From Hyphomonas oceanitis SCH89 (GTDB taxonomy: Bacteria > Pseudomonadota > Alphaproteobacteria > Caulobacterales > Hyphomonadaceae), in contig NZ_ARYL01000014.1 of NCBI RefSeq assembly GCF_000685295.1, positions 40,749 to 104,748 on the forward strand: a stretch of 64,000 bases of DNA. Direction: 5' to 3'. How positions within the stretch are numbered: the stretch's first letter is position 1; each line of letters opens with the position of its first letter. Positions 54,479 to 63,176 of this stretch are shown here, one piece after another. The position numbers were made by a program, and so were the translations under genes. The notes below the pieces were generated by a model. The model ran no database searches, was not told the DNA's origin, and worked only from the letters and a program-made list of their open reading frames with translations.

Positions 54479-54780
54479 CAAGATAAAGAGAATGGCTCCC
54501 CCTGCTGGGTAAGCTTTGTCTGCACGTCATTTTTTAGGGAGATGGACGGCACTGGTGGCGCGACTCCGATGCCGGTCGGGCGGCAAGCGGTTGATCTGCC
54601 AGCGAGATCACGACCTCCCTGTTGGAGGCATGTCCGCGCGCGGCGCGCAGCCAGGTCGCTCCGCTCCCGCCGGACGTCGCCCGGCCGTTGCAGACAGCAC
54701 GGGCGTTGTCCGCGCTGGCGCTAGGGCTTCGGCCAGCAGTGCGGGCGGTCGCTTCCCGAAGGGGCAGGTTTCAGGCGGAC
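54479..54780. other. Gene-free stretch between immunity gene and relaxase
   Basis: 302 bases with several short overlapping frames that lack consistent codon bias. In related elements the coupling protein and trb genes would start here. I see no remnant of them at the protein level, and no terminator with a clear T tract. Confidence 0.4.
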
Positions 54781-56676
54781 TTAGCGGCTGAGCCCAAGGT
54801 CGCGCCCGCGTGTCATCTGTAGACCTCGTGAGAATGACCAGGAGAGGGTTACCTGCCTCGCCCGCATGCCTTCCAGATCACGCGACCAAGGGACAAGCGT
54901 GAACTGCCTCGCATATTCGATCCGGGCTAATACCGAACCATGCCCATCGTTGACGGGCATCACTTTACCCGAAACCTCCTTGCCGGGCTGATACGGAACA
55001 TAGGCCATGCCACTTTCTCCGGCATAGGCGCGGCCATAGTCATGCATGGACTGGATCTGGAGCTTCTCAATCGCCTGCGGTTCCAGTGCCCCGCTGCGGC
55101 CCGGTAGCGCGATGCCGCGCGCGACAAGCACGGCCCGGCGCTGCTTCGCCAACTCGCGCGCCTCGCCTCCAAGCCCGGAATAGCCCACCTGCTGGCTGGT
55201 CTCACCAGCCAAGTGACGATCAAGCCACGTAAGGCCTTGCGCGCTGACCTGTGCCTCCAGGCTCATCGTGTCCATTCTGAGCAGCAGTGTCGGCGAGCGT
55301 TTGGCGGTGCGAACTGCGACCTCCTCAACGCGCCGGACTAAATCCGCGCAGCCGTCAAAGCGTTCGTGTTCGCCCATCAGCACCAGTGATTGCCGGGACA
55401 GGGCAGCCAGTCGGTTGCGGATGAGCCCCAGATCCTTCTCGCTGACCGAGGGATCATGCTCGCGGTGATAGTGCGCTGAATATGTCCCGCCATAGGCGTT
55501 AGCGACGTCTTCGATAACGCGGTCCATCTCGGATGCGCCGCGTGCGCGAGGTTTGGCCTGGACAACGTCACCCGGCTCCAGTCCGGCTGTGTGGCTTGAT
55601 CCAAGTTCGTAGTGATGCACCCGGCCATCGAGCCCGTCGATGATCGCATGCGAGCGGTCTGAGAGCTCGTCGTTGCGGGCGATCACCAGAAGCTTTCCCG
55701 TCACGGCGCGAGGACTTCGCTCCCGCTCGTCTGGCAGGGCTGCCACACGCTCCAGGCCAGCGACGCTGACAGCCTGTTCAACGCGCGCCGCGACCACGTC
55801 CCGGCGCTCCAGTGCAGCAAGCTTCTCAGTCAGCCCAGAATGCACCTGCCAGAGCGTGCCGCCAGCAGGTTCTGCGAGCCCATGGCCTGCAAGAAAGCGG
55901 AGACGCGCCTGATAGTGTTCCCGGTGTCGGCGAACCTGGCTCAAATCCACACGGCCAGTTTCGCCCACCTGACGGGCCAGAACCCGGTCGATCCCTGTCA
56001 CCCGTCGCTCGCTGATCCCGGCCGACAGTTTTGCGTCCAGTTCCTGGGCTGTCTGCAGGCCAAGATCGCGGGTCAGGATGGCGCCTGCGCGCTCGCGCAT
56101 GCCGTGGGACAGATAATCCCTTGGAATGACGAGGTCGCGGCCATCGTCCCGCTTTCCGCTCATTACGATATGCGTGTGGGGATGCTCGGTGTTGAAATGG
56201 TCAACCGCAATCCAGTCGAGCCGGGTTTCAAGATCGATTTCCATCTGACCCATGAGGTCACGGATGAAGGGTTTTAGATAATCAAGCTTCTGCCCGTCTT
56301 CGGCTGAAACGATGAACCGGAAATGATGGCGGTCATCCTTCGTGTTTTCCAGCCAGTCCTGGCCAGCAACGCCCTCGCGCTCTGCGTCGTAGAACTCGGC
56401 CCGTTCCGGGCCCTTACCGGCACCCTCTCTTTGCAGATAACTGAGATGGGCGCGTTGTGCCCCCATGCCGCCTCCGCCAAGCTTCACAAATCTCGCCTGG
56501 ATGATCGCCCTTCGCCCGCCGGTAAAACCACGCGGAGACGCAGACGATGATCTTCGCCTGGCCTTTCCGTTCGCTCGCGCGCCTTTCAGGAAAGCCCGCA
56601 TGCTGCCCCTGGTGCCGCCGGACCGGTTGCCGATCCGCCCGAGGCGTGGCCGGAAGTCGTCATCGCCACCGCTCAT
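54781..56676 (-). CDS. VirD2-family relaxase with DUF3363
   Basis: 631 residues. The N-terminus is basic (RARRRSSSASPRG). The relaxase domain has RFVKLGGGGMGAQRAHLSYLQREG and the metal-binding triad in DHFNTEHPHTHIVMSG near residues 160-172. Beyond residue 300 is the DUF3363 region, typical of conjugative elements of alpha- and betaproteobacteria. It nicks and pilots DNA at the transfer origin. It is translationally coupled upstream by a 4-base overlap. Confidence 0.92.
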   Translation of the reverse strand: MSGGDDDFRPRLGRIGNRSGGTRGSMRAFLKGARANGKARRRSSSASPRGFTGGRRAIIQARFVKLGGGGMGAQRAHLSYLQREGAGKGPERAEFYDAEREGVAGQDWLENTKDDRHHFRFIVSAEDGQKLDYLKPFIRDLMGQMEIDLETRLDWIAVDHFNTEHPHTHIVMSGKRDDGRDLVIPRDYLSHGMRERAGAILTRDLGLQTAQELDAKLSAGISERRVTGIDRVLARQVGETGRVDLSQVRRHREHYQARLRFLAGHGLAEPAGGTLWQVHSGLTEKLAALERRDVVAARVEQAVSVAGLERVAALPDERERSPRAVTGKLLVIARNDELSDRSHAIIDGLDGRVHHYELGSSHTAGLEPGDVVQAKPRARGASEMDRVIEDVANAYGGTYSAHYHREHDPSVSEKDLGLIRNRLAALSRQSLVLMGEHERFDGCADLVRRVEEVAVRTAKRSPTLLLRMDTMSLEAQVSAQGLTWLDRHLAGETSQQVGYSGLGGEARELAKQRRAVLVARGIALPGRSGALEPQAIEKLQIQSMHDYGRAYAGESGMAYVPYQPGKEVSGKVMPVNDGHGSVLARIEYARQFTLVPWSRDLEGMRARQVTLSWSFSRGLQMTRGRDLGLSR

Positions 56677-56963
56677 AGGGAGCCATTCCTGTAAAACGCG
56701 TCACCGCAGTGCCTATTGGTGATATGGACACGAAGGCGGCCCTTGTGTGTACAAATGGTGCCAAATCCGACTCGCGCGTAATCGCCCATGGTGACTCCCA
56801 TCCAGCCAATTCCGCGACTCACGCCATCCGATGAACTGACTCGTGAAAACCCCTGATCCCCATTGCCATCCCGTGTCCTCAGGACACGGATGCTTTTATC
56901 TTGCGCTACTTCCCTCACTGACTTTACCACCGGGTCCAGAATTGAAAAGCGCGCGAAGCTCAT
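56673..56963 (-). CDS. Hypothetical protein coupled to the relaxase
   Basis: 96 residues, overlapping the next gene by 4 bases at each end (ATGA-type at 56960-56963 and 56673-56676), which argues that it is translated. In related elements a TraF-like S26 peptidase often holds this place, but no Ser-Lys dyad is visible, so this may be a decayed or replaced gene. Opening FARFSILDPVVKSVREVAQD, ending in HCGDAFYRN. Confidence 0.5.
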   Translation of the reverse strand: MSFARFSILDPVVKSVREVAQDKSIRVLRTRDGNGDQGFSRVSSSDGVSRGIGWMGVTMGDYARVGFGTICTHKGRLRVHITNRHCGDAFYRNGSL

Positions 56964-57484
56964 GACGAAGACCTTGCCAGGTCAAGCGAGGCAAACACGT
57001 CCGGATCATAAGGGTCGGGCAAAAGATTGCTGGCGATCTGCGCATGCACATGACGCCAGTAGGCAGGGTGAACGTCGTGCACAACGTGCGCGTCAGAGAG
57101 CACATCAATCGCGCGCAGGGCCCGCTTGGCGCGGGTCTTTCCGAAGGCATGGAGAAGTAAATGTGCGCCCGGTTTGATACCCGGAATCCGGGTCAGTTTC
57201 TCTCCCGGATGACCAGCCTCGGCGACAACGACGCGCCAGGTTTGCGTGCCAAAGCCATCGCCGCGCCAGCGCACAAAGCCGAAAACCTGGCCCGGTTCGA
57301 AGAGATGCATTGCGCCGCGATAGGGCAGCCTGCGTGAATGGAAGCCACGGCCAAACAGGAGGCGGTCATTCGCAGATTTTCCGCGAACGGTTAGGGTAAG
57401 AGTGGTCAATGCGGTCTGTTCTGATGCGCCCGACATGGCGGTGCGGGATGCATATTTTGCGCCAAACTGAGAAGCGATCTTCAC
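56960..57484 (-). CDS. DUF2840 domain protein
   Basis: 174 residues from a GTG at 57484; MSGASEQTALTTL at 57436 is an alternative start. The family core is FEPGQVFGFVRWRGDGFGTQTWRVVVAEAG and IPGIKPGAHLLLHAFGKTRAKRALRAID, ending with the conserved HPAYWRHVHAQIASN (each quoted in part). DUF2840 proteins accompany relaxases of this type in conjugative elements; function unknown. Confidence 0.88.
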   Translation of the reverse strand: MKIASQFGAKYASRTAMSGASEQTALTTLTLTVRGKSANDRLLFGRGFHSRRLPYRGAMHLFEPGQVFGFVRWRGDGFGTQTWRVVVAEAGHPGEKLTRIPGIKPGAHLLLHAFGKTRAKRALRAIDVLSDAHVVHDVHPAYWRHVHAQIASNLLPDPYDPDVFASLDLARSSS

Positions 57485-57589
57485 TTTAAACTAGATTTGG
57501 CCAAGGGATGGCGCCACCCGGGAAATCATCCTTGAGCAAAACAGTCAATCGATCTTACCGTATTGGGCTGGATGCCAGAGGCGCGCTTA

Positions 57590-58078
57590 TCACAATGCCA
57601 AAGTCTGCAGATCATGCAGCGCGCTCGTGAGCAGATTGTGAGCTTCTTCATTCTCATCCGGCATCACGATAATCGCGGCGACGGCAAGCTTCAGAGCGAG
57701 ACCTTGGGGTGTAGTTGAATAAACTTTTGGCAGCGAAGTGAGTAGCTCCTGCCTCTTCTCATGCAATGCGTCCAGACGCTCGTCGATTGCATCCAGTTCA
57801 GCCACCTCAGGAATAGCGGCGCACTCCTGCTCAGAAAGTTCGAGCCAGCTTCGCTCGTGGATGAGATAGTTTTCGAGCTTTTGCCAACGTCTTATCAGAG
57901 CTTCGTGTTCTGCCTCGCGAGCAAGCCAGGCTCTGCAAACGTCAACAGCTGGATCCGTCTGCGCGGGCAGATCTTTTACAATAGCGACTGCAACTGATCC
58001 CGCGATAATTTGCCGGCGTGAGAGTTCAAGAATAGCGCGTGAATCAGCATCCGCCGCGCCAAGAGGGCGTCGCGACAT
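57590..58078 (-). CDS. Hypothetical island protein, coiled-coil-rich
   Basis: 162 residues from the ATG at 58078 (a 58099 start is in frame). The first 45 residues are polar with a short Ala/Val-rich stretch (RRQIIAGSVAVAIVKD). The rest forms long charged helices (EHEALIRRWQKLENYLIHERSWLELSEQE, LDAIDERLDALHEKRQELLTSL, quoted in part), which could be a coiled coil. It is divergent from the XRE gene. Not recognised. Confidence 0.65.
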   Translation of the reverse strand: MSRRPLGAADADSRAILELSRRQIIAGSVAVAIVKDLPAQTDPAVDVCRAWLAREAEHEALIRRWQKLENYLIHERSWLELSEQECAAIPEVAELDAIDERLDALHEKRQELLTSLPKVYSTTPQGLALKLAVAAIIVMPDENEEAHNLLTSALHDLQTLAL

Positions 58079-58132
58079 TGGTTTACCTTTATGGTACATG
58101 TGAGTCGTTTAGGTTCACGCAACATAGCAGTG

Positions 58133-58158
58133 TGATCGTTTTAAGTAAATATGATCGT
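58133..58158 (+). promoter_or_regulatory. Direct repeats ahead of the XRE gene
   Basis: TGATCGT occurs at 58133-58139 and again at 58152-58158, a spacing of 19 bases, or about two helical turns. The intervening DNA is AT-rich, typical of a promoter. An XRE repressor often binds such repeats at its own start. Confidence 0.45.
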
Positions 58159-58167
58159 AAAAAGAAA

Positions 58168-58416
58168 ATGACAATTCTTACTTCAGCTCAGATTCGCGCA
58201 GCGCGCGCACTGCTGGATTGGACGCAGCCGAAACTGGCCGAGATGGCGAAATTGTCTGTGCCTACCGTCCGTAGGATGGAGGGTGCTCGGGGGCCTTCAG
58301 CAAGTACGGAGGCCAATGTGGACGCAGTGCGCCGGGCCCTGGAAGCCGGCGGCGTTATTTTCCTCGATCCGGAAGAAAGCAAAGATGGTGGCCCTGGAGT
58401 CCGCCTAATATTCTAA
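58168..58416 (+). CDS. XRE-family helix-turn-helix regulator
   Basis: 82 residues from the ATG at 58168. The helix-turn-helix is LTSAQIRAARALLDWTQPKLAEMAKLSVPTVRRMEGARG (quoted in part), followed by a short tail EAGGVIFLDPEES. This short 'LLDWTQ' group is common in alphaproteobacteria. It is divergent from the gene at 58078 and likely autoregulated; it may also govern island genes. Confidence 0.88.
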   Translation: MTILTSAQIRAARALLDWTQPKLAEMAKLSVPTVRRMEGARGPSASTEANVDAVRRALEAGGVIFLDPEESKDGGPGVRLIF

Positions 58417-58969
58417 ACAGCGTGAGCGCCGAGAGTTTCACGCGGGAATGTTGCACTCATTGTTAAGTGGCCTTGATGCTGTCGGCAGATGTTCTGGCTC
58501 CTATTTCAATAGGATGGGCGTTGGAATCCACCGGAATCACCAAAAAATGAACTACACGTACTTTAGGTGGGCGAAAAAGATGCCTGAGAAGCACTGCGGG
58601 GACCAATCCGTTTTAGTCGAGTGAGGCAACATTATAAGGTGCAAAGGCCTAATTCTTTTATCGGCCTGCAGAGTTCATTTCCCCGACTTATGACGGCTTA
58701 CGAGCCGATTGAGCTGTCCTAGCAATGCTACTACAATTTTTTGCAGTATTCCGCATTCGGTCTGCGGAAAGTCGTTTTTTACAAGCCCTAGCGGGGGCAG
58801 TAGCTCTGATTGCCGCCATAGGAAACCATTGGAGGGGCAGGTATGCATTTGCAATTGTTTCAGCTTGCTCACTTGCGGTTTGAGTAATCTTTTCGTGGAT
58901 ATACCTCGTCTCGGAAGGATGCTAATTAATTTACGGGGTCAAAATCCACTTTATTTATGGGAGCGACCA
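58417..58969. other. 553-base gene-poor leader ahead of the cargo operon
   Basis: AT-rich DNA. Several short frames exist on both strands but none has a good start and length. It probably holds the promoter of the operon (AT-rich GCTAATTAATTTACGGGG near 58921) and perhaps remnants of lost genes. Confidence 0.5.
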
Positions 58970-59602
58970 ATGAGCGATTGTGAATTCTGTCTGGAACTCA
59001 GTGGAGCAAGAACTGCCCGATTCCGGACTCAATATCCGAATACGTCGTCTCGCATTTTAGATGAAACGGAAGAATTCGTTGCGTTGCCTACGCTCGGGCA
59101 ATTGTTTGCTGGAAGCCTTCTCGTACTACCAAAACGTCATGTGCATTCTTGTGCTACACTGCGCCCTGATGAACTAGAGCGATTTTGTTTATTTACACGG
59201 AGGCTTATGAGGCGCACGGAATCGTTTGGATATCCTGTGTTCTTCGAACATGGAGCGGCGCCCCACACGGGTGGAAGTTGTGGCATCTACCATGCGCACT
59301 TACACATAGTGCCTTTACCCGAACCTAAGCCTGTATCTGTGTTTTTTCCTGATAGCGTTAGTTCAACCGAAGAACTGAATAAGGCTTTGACCAAGCTGCG
59401 TGGTGACGACCATTATCTTCTTTTCGGCGATGCTCGAGAGGTGCACTTTGCTTCTGTAAGTGACCTTCAAAACACGCCACCGTCGCAACACTTTCGACAG
59501 CAAATAGCCCGACAATTTGACACGCAATCCCACTGGGATTGGCGTCACGCGCCTTCTAACGAGGAGAAACTATTAGAGACACTCAGCGCATGGGCTAAGT
59601 GA
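58970..59602 (+). CDS. HIT-family protein (operon gene 1)
   Basis: 210 residues from the ATG at 58970, the first Met that matches the family start. CEFC at residues 4-7 with RHVHS is a likely zinc site. FEHGAAPHTGGSCGIYHAHLHIVP carries the catalytic His triad H108-x-H110-x-H112 (quoted in part). HIT proteins hydrolyse or transfer nucleotides (Ap4A, AMP-conjugates, GalT/APA1 types). The region beyond residue 120 is family-specific. It opens the six-gene operon; the next gene starts 1 base after its stop. Confidence 0.88.
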   Translation: MSDCEFCLELSGARTARFRTQYPNTSSRILDETEEFVALPTLGQLFAGSLLVLPKRHVHSCATLRPDELERFCLFTRRLMRRTESFGYPVFFEHGAAPHTGGSCGIYHAHLHIVPLPEPKPVSVFFPDSVSSTEELNKALTKLRGDDHYLLFGDAREVHFASVSDLQNTPPSQHFRQQIARQFDTQSHWDWRHAPSNEEKLLETLSAWAK

Positions 59603-59603
59603 C

Positions 59604-60182
59604 GTGTTTCTGGCGGCTAGCGAAATTACAGAGCACATTGCCACGGGTAGAGTGATCATTTCTCCCTACCAGCCTGACTTGGTCAGGGGAGCAAGTGTAA
59701 TTCTGACCCTGGGCAATCGCTTCCGTAAATGGAAACGCGATGACAAACCGATTGATATTTTCTCTAAGGGTGCCGCAGATCCATTCCTTGAGGATCCGTT
59801 CGAGGCTTGTGAATTTGTTTTGTGTCCTGGAGATTTTGTCCTCGCCTCAACCGCGGAACGTGTTGGCCTGCCGCATGAAATTGCGGGTCAACTGAGCGCC
59901 CTGTCCCATGTGGCGCGGTTCGGTCTCTCTGTGGTGTCCGGTGCCTGCTTTGTTGGGCCGGGATTTGGCTCTTCGGCCCCAACGGCACTCACTTTGGAAC
60001 TCGTAAACCACAATCCCAGTCCCCTCCGGCTTTTCGCCGGACTTCCCATAGCGCACCTTCGCTTGAGCCGCATCAGCGGCGACATTGGGCTTGCGCCGCC
60101 CAGCATCTACAATGGACAGGATCCTCTAATCGCCCCCGCTTTTTACGAAGAATGGCAGACACGGGTGCGGTCGAAACCGTGA
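59604..60182 (+). CDS. dCTP deaminase/dUTPase-fold protein (operon gene 2)
   Basis: 192 residues from a GTG at 59604. The trimeric fold is seen as FVLCPGDFVLASTAERVGLPHEIAGQLSALSHVARFGLSV (quoted in part), then VGPGF and LTLELVNHNPSPLRLFAG. Compared with E. coli Dcd, the catalytic Ser, Arg and Glu align with S101, R105 and E132. The usual Arg before the Ser (RSS) and the Asp of DPGW are changed. It could deaminate dCTP, hydrolyse a dNTP or bind a modified nucleotide. Confidence 0.78.
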   Translation: MFLAASEITEHIATGRVIISPYQPDLVRGASVILTLGNRFRKWKRDDKPIDIFSKGAADPFLEDPFEACEFVLCPGDFVLASTAERVGLPHEIAGQLSALSHVARFGLSVVSGACFVGPGFGSSAPTALTLELVNHNPSPLRLFAGLPIAHLRLSRISGDIGLAPPSIYNGQDPLIAPAFYEEWQTRVRSKP

Positions 60183-60778
60183 TGCTGTCTTTAGATGCAT
60201 CTTGGGAGCCTGGCAGTCGCTGGCCGCCGCAGTGTTGCGTGCCAGCGTTCGTTTATGCGGCACTACGCAACGAAGGTATATCGTTTGCTGCGCCTGCAGC
60301 ATTGCCCGCATTGCTCGGCGTGAAGGTAGCGCCAAACGACGAGAACCCCCTGCAGCTACCGGTAGTAGGTCATGGAGAACCAGCTGGAATAACAGCAAAC
60401 AAATCGATGGTCTCGATAAACCGCCTCTTGAGTGAGATAGGGGCTCCAATCGCTTTCCGTCATCTCCCATTCAGAAAAATCCCGTTTAGCATGTACGACG
60501 ATGCTCTAGAGCGGGCTCTGGGTCTAGGGCTCGTAGTGGGCGCGGGCGTCGACTATGCCAAGATGCCAAATTCGCAAACTCGTGTGCGGTCGCAGCATGT
60601 TTTTAGGGTTGTCACCTTCAAGTCCGGCAGCGTCCATCTTTTTGACGATTCAGGAGAATGTTCGCCACCAGAACTAAATTTGGGATTTGAAGATCTCACG
60701 AAGGCGATCATTGCAGCAGGCGATGGATGGTGGCTAATTGGTGAGCCTGCGTCATTGGAGCAAGTAGGCGGGCTTTAG
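60182..60778 (+). CDS. Possible papain/C39-like fold protein (operon gene 3)
   Basis: 198 residues from the ATG at 60182, whose A is the last base of the preceding stop (TGATG); an ATG at 60152 is in frame. QCCVPAFVYAALRNEGI puts Gln17 and Cys18/Cys19 at a helix start. QHVFRVVTFKSGSVHLFDDSGE provides His139 and Asp155/156, the order expected for a C39- or transglutaminase-like Cys-His-Asp triad. A peptidase role is inference from a motif pattern only. It has no signal peptide. Confidence 0.6.
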   Translation: MLSLDASWEPGSRWPPQCCVPAFVYAALRNEGISFAAPAALPALLGVKVAPNDENPLQLPVVGHGEPAGITANKSMVSINRLLSEIGAPIAFRHLPFRKIPFSMYDDALERALGLGLVVGAGVDYAKMPNSQTRVRSQHVFRVVTFKSGSVHLFDDSGECSPPELNLGFEDLTKAIIAAGDGWWLIGEPASLEQVGGL

Positions 60779-60801
60779 GGTAGGAAACGGAAGAGCGAAG
60801 T

Positions 60802-62094
60802 ATGTCACCTGGATACTCACCCGAACTCATGTCAGAGCTCGATAAGAACGCATTGCTCAAAGGCGTCAAAGACGCCTTTGAGCATGAGCTGGCGTCTGTT
60901 TGGAAAGCCGCATCTGAACGCCAAGTGGATGCTGGGGGTCCTATTGCTTGGGAAGATGTAGCCGTGTGTGTTTTGCCGCTCGACAGAATTGGTGCACCGA
61001 AAGGTGCAAGCGGCGCCCGAGTATTTGTTGTATATATGAGCGACACGAGGTCGAATCTGGATGATGAAAGACTGCCAATTTCAAGACCGCTCGTTATTAA
61101 GCTCGGTCCTCATGACGATCTGAGCACCGAGATGGAGGTCAAAAAAAGTTGGCCTGAGCTTGACGACAATTTTGAAGCTCGATTTGCGAAGCCTTTCCGT
61201 CTTGTTCAATGCGATGAGGGTACCTCAGTGCTAATCGCGCCTTTTCGATCAAACTATCAGAGCCTGCCCAACGGAACTGAAACTGAAGTCAAGCTTACGG
61301 ATCTCTGGGGTAATCTACATCATGCATGCGAGCAATTATCCGCCTCAGGAAGCGAACAGGATACGCACTGGGATAAATGCGGCTCTCTTGTTCACAATTG
61401 TATCGAGACAATGCACGAGGTTCACAAAAACCATTTTTCGAGTCCGAAACGTCAGACGGTCGAGGTTGGTTCCGCGTTCAAACGGTATCTTCGTAAAGTC
61501 TGTGATGAAGATGGGCGGCGCCACATCGCTCGCAGAGTCTTTGGCAATGATGCGCGGGTCAGCGCATTTGGTCGCGACTGGAGCAATCCGATCATGGTGG
61601 CCGACCGACTTATTGCTGAGGGTAAAAAGACCACTTTGGCAGTAGGGCCAGTTCATGGCGACTTGCACCCGAAAAATATAGTTCTAGGAAGACAAGGTGC
61701 AGTGAATATTATTGATTTTGGTTGGGCCAGTAAATCCGCGCCCGTAGCTCTCGACTATGCCTTGCTGGATATCAATTTACGTAGCATCACACTGCCCTCC
61801 CAGATGTCACAAAGCGACATATCAGCATTCGGCACATTTATTCATCCGACACAAAATGTTGCGAGCTTGCCTGAGATTATTCGTCCGCGTGCGTCGATCA
61901 TCGCCCGTGAGCTCTGGGGCTCTTATCAAACTAATGCGAAAGTGGAAGATTGGGACGCAGAATATATGACGCCGCTATTCTTGATCGCCTTAGGTTTGTT
62001 GGCTCATCTTGATGATGCTCGCAACCAGCCCGCACTTCTGGCCACAATTTTCGCTCTTGCAGACCACCTAGATGGAAACGAGGTCACGAGCTGA
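60802..62094 (+). CDS. Aminoglycoside-phosphotransferase-fold kinase (operon gene 4)
   Basis: 430 residues. The C-terminal half carries the catalytic loop VHGDLHPKNIVLG near residue 283 and the metal-binding IIDFGWA near 304. The first half has LVIKLGPHDDLSTEMEVKKSWPEL, a plausible ATP-lysine and helix region. APH-fold kinases phosphorylate small molecules such as sugars or antibiotics and occasionally proteins. Start 23 bases after gene 3. It is 1-base overlapped with gene 5. Confidence 0.8.
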   Translation: MSPGYSPELMSELDKNALLKGVKDAFEHELASVWKAASERQVDAGGPIAWEDVAVCVLPLDRIGAPKGASGARVFVVYMSDTRSNLDDERLPISRPLVIKLGPHDDLSTEMEVKKSWPELDDNFEARFAKPFRLVQCDEGTSVLIAPFRSNYQSLPNGTETEVKLTDLWGNLHHACEQLSASGSEQDTHWDKCGSLVHNCIETMHEVHKNHFSSPKRQTVEVGSAFKRYLRKVCDEDGRRHIARRVFGNDARVSAFGRDWSNPIMVADRLIAEGKKTTLAVGPVHGDLHPKNIVLGRQGAVNIIDFGWASKSAPVALDYALLDINLRSITLPSQMSQSDISAFGTFIHPTQNVASLPEIIRPRASIIARELWGSYQTNAKVEDWDAEYMTPLFLIALGLLAHLDDARNQPALLATIFALADHLDGNEVTS

Positions 62095-63155
62095 TGGCAA
62101 GCATCACACTTCAAGATATTGGCGAAATGAAGCTGATACAGGATGTTATCCTTCCGCTAGCCCGCCGCTATGACCCAACAACTGCTGTTGGGGATGATTG
62201 TACCTTTATCCCTACTGCTGGCGTTCATCTTGCGGTCACGGCTGATGCTGGCCCCGCTCCCTTGATTATGCGCCTGCCTGGACACGAATCTGACTATGAA
62301 TCAGCTGGATGGCTCGCAGCTGTAGCTACCATCAGTGACGTCGCTTCGGCAGGAGCCCAGCCCCTTTTTCTGACGAACTGTATTGATGCACCGCCGGACT
62401 TAGAAGTTTCGCATTTTCAGTCCTATCTTGAGGGATACTTCAGGGCGTCGGCTGAATTCGGCTTTCGAAATGGAGGCGGAGACGTGCGTCAAGGTCACAC
62501 GCTGGCGATGCGCGTCTTCGGTGTGGGAAGCTGTGAACAGCCCGTTCCTCTCGGTCGAGGCCGTGCACAGCCTGGTGACAGACTTGTCGGCATTGGCTCG
62601 ATGGGAGAAGTGATGGCTTCCTTTGTCACGGTTCTGGAGGATAACGACGTGCCTCAGGAGCGAATGCGGCAACTTCGTTTTCCGAGACCACAAATTCGGG
62701 AGATGGCAATCCTTAGTCGAGAGGGTTGCCTGACTGCAGCATCAGACACATCGGACGGGTTTCTGGGGGCCGTTCAGAATATAATGGTTGCTTCTCAGTG
62801 TGGGTTTTCTTTCACACTCAACACTGGCGCAATTAGCAACGCAGTTCAGACTGCAGCAGAAATATGCAACGTTAGTCCTTGGAATATCTATTTTTGTTGG
62901 GGAGACTGGTCCGTAGCAGCGACCGTTTCTGCATCTCTATTTCCGCAATTCGAGCAGACCTGCGCAAAGAATCAAATTACGTGGGTAGAGTTGGGTGTAG
63001 TTAACGCTGAACGGGGTCGGGCCACCGCCGTTTTGGATGGCCGAGATTCTTGTGAATTGCGCCTTTTGAGGAACGAAAATTTCCGTAGCCTTGGGTATAA
63101 TTCGAGCGTCAAAAATCACATCGAACACATGCTGAAAACCAACATTTTTATCTAA
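62094..63155 (+). CDS. ThiL/AIR-synthase-fold kinase (operon gene 5)
   Basis: 353 residues. The motifs run in ThiL order: VGDDCTF (G33-D34-D35), ISDVASAGAQPLFLTNC, GGDVRQG, DTSDGFLGAV and GDWSVAATV in place of GEDYELL. ThiL phosphorylates thiamine monophosphate, and relatives act in purine (PurM), hydrogenase (HypE) and selenium (SelD) pathways. No thiamine gene is nearby, so another phosphorylated substrate is likely. Confidence 0.8.
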   Translation: MASITLQDIGEMKLIQDVILPLARRYDPTTAVGDDCTFIPTAGVHLAVTADAGPAPLIMRLPGHESDYESAGWLAAVATISDVASAGAQPLFLTNCIDAPPDLEVSHFQSYLEGYFRASAEFGFRNGGGDVRQGHTLAMRVFGVGSCEQPVPLGRGRAQPGDRLVGIGSMGEVMASFVTVLEDNDVPQERMRQLRFPRPQIREMAILSREGCLTAASDTSDGFLGAVQNIMVASQCGFSFTLNTGAISNAVQTAAEICNVSPWNIYFCWGDWSVAATVSASLFPQFEQTCAKNQITWVELGVVNAERGRATAVLDGRDSCELRLLRNENFRSLGYNSSVKNHIEHMLKTNIFI

Positions 63156-63176
63156 CCTCTAGGATTACAGTAACTC

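Noticed and set aside
54516..54791. 91-residue forward frame antisense to the relaxase end
   Set aside because: Low-complexity Arg/Gly/Ser composition typical of shadow frames; lies mostly in the gene-free gap.
58675..58872. 65-residue reverse-strand frame in the operon leader
   Set aside because: Atypical composition, no ribosome site, and no recognisable domain.
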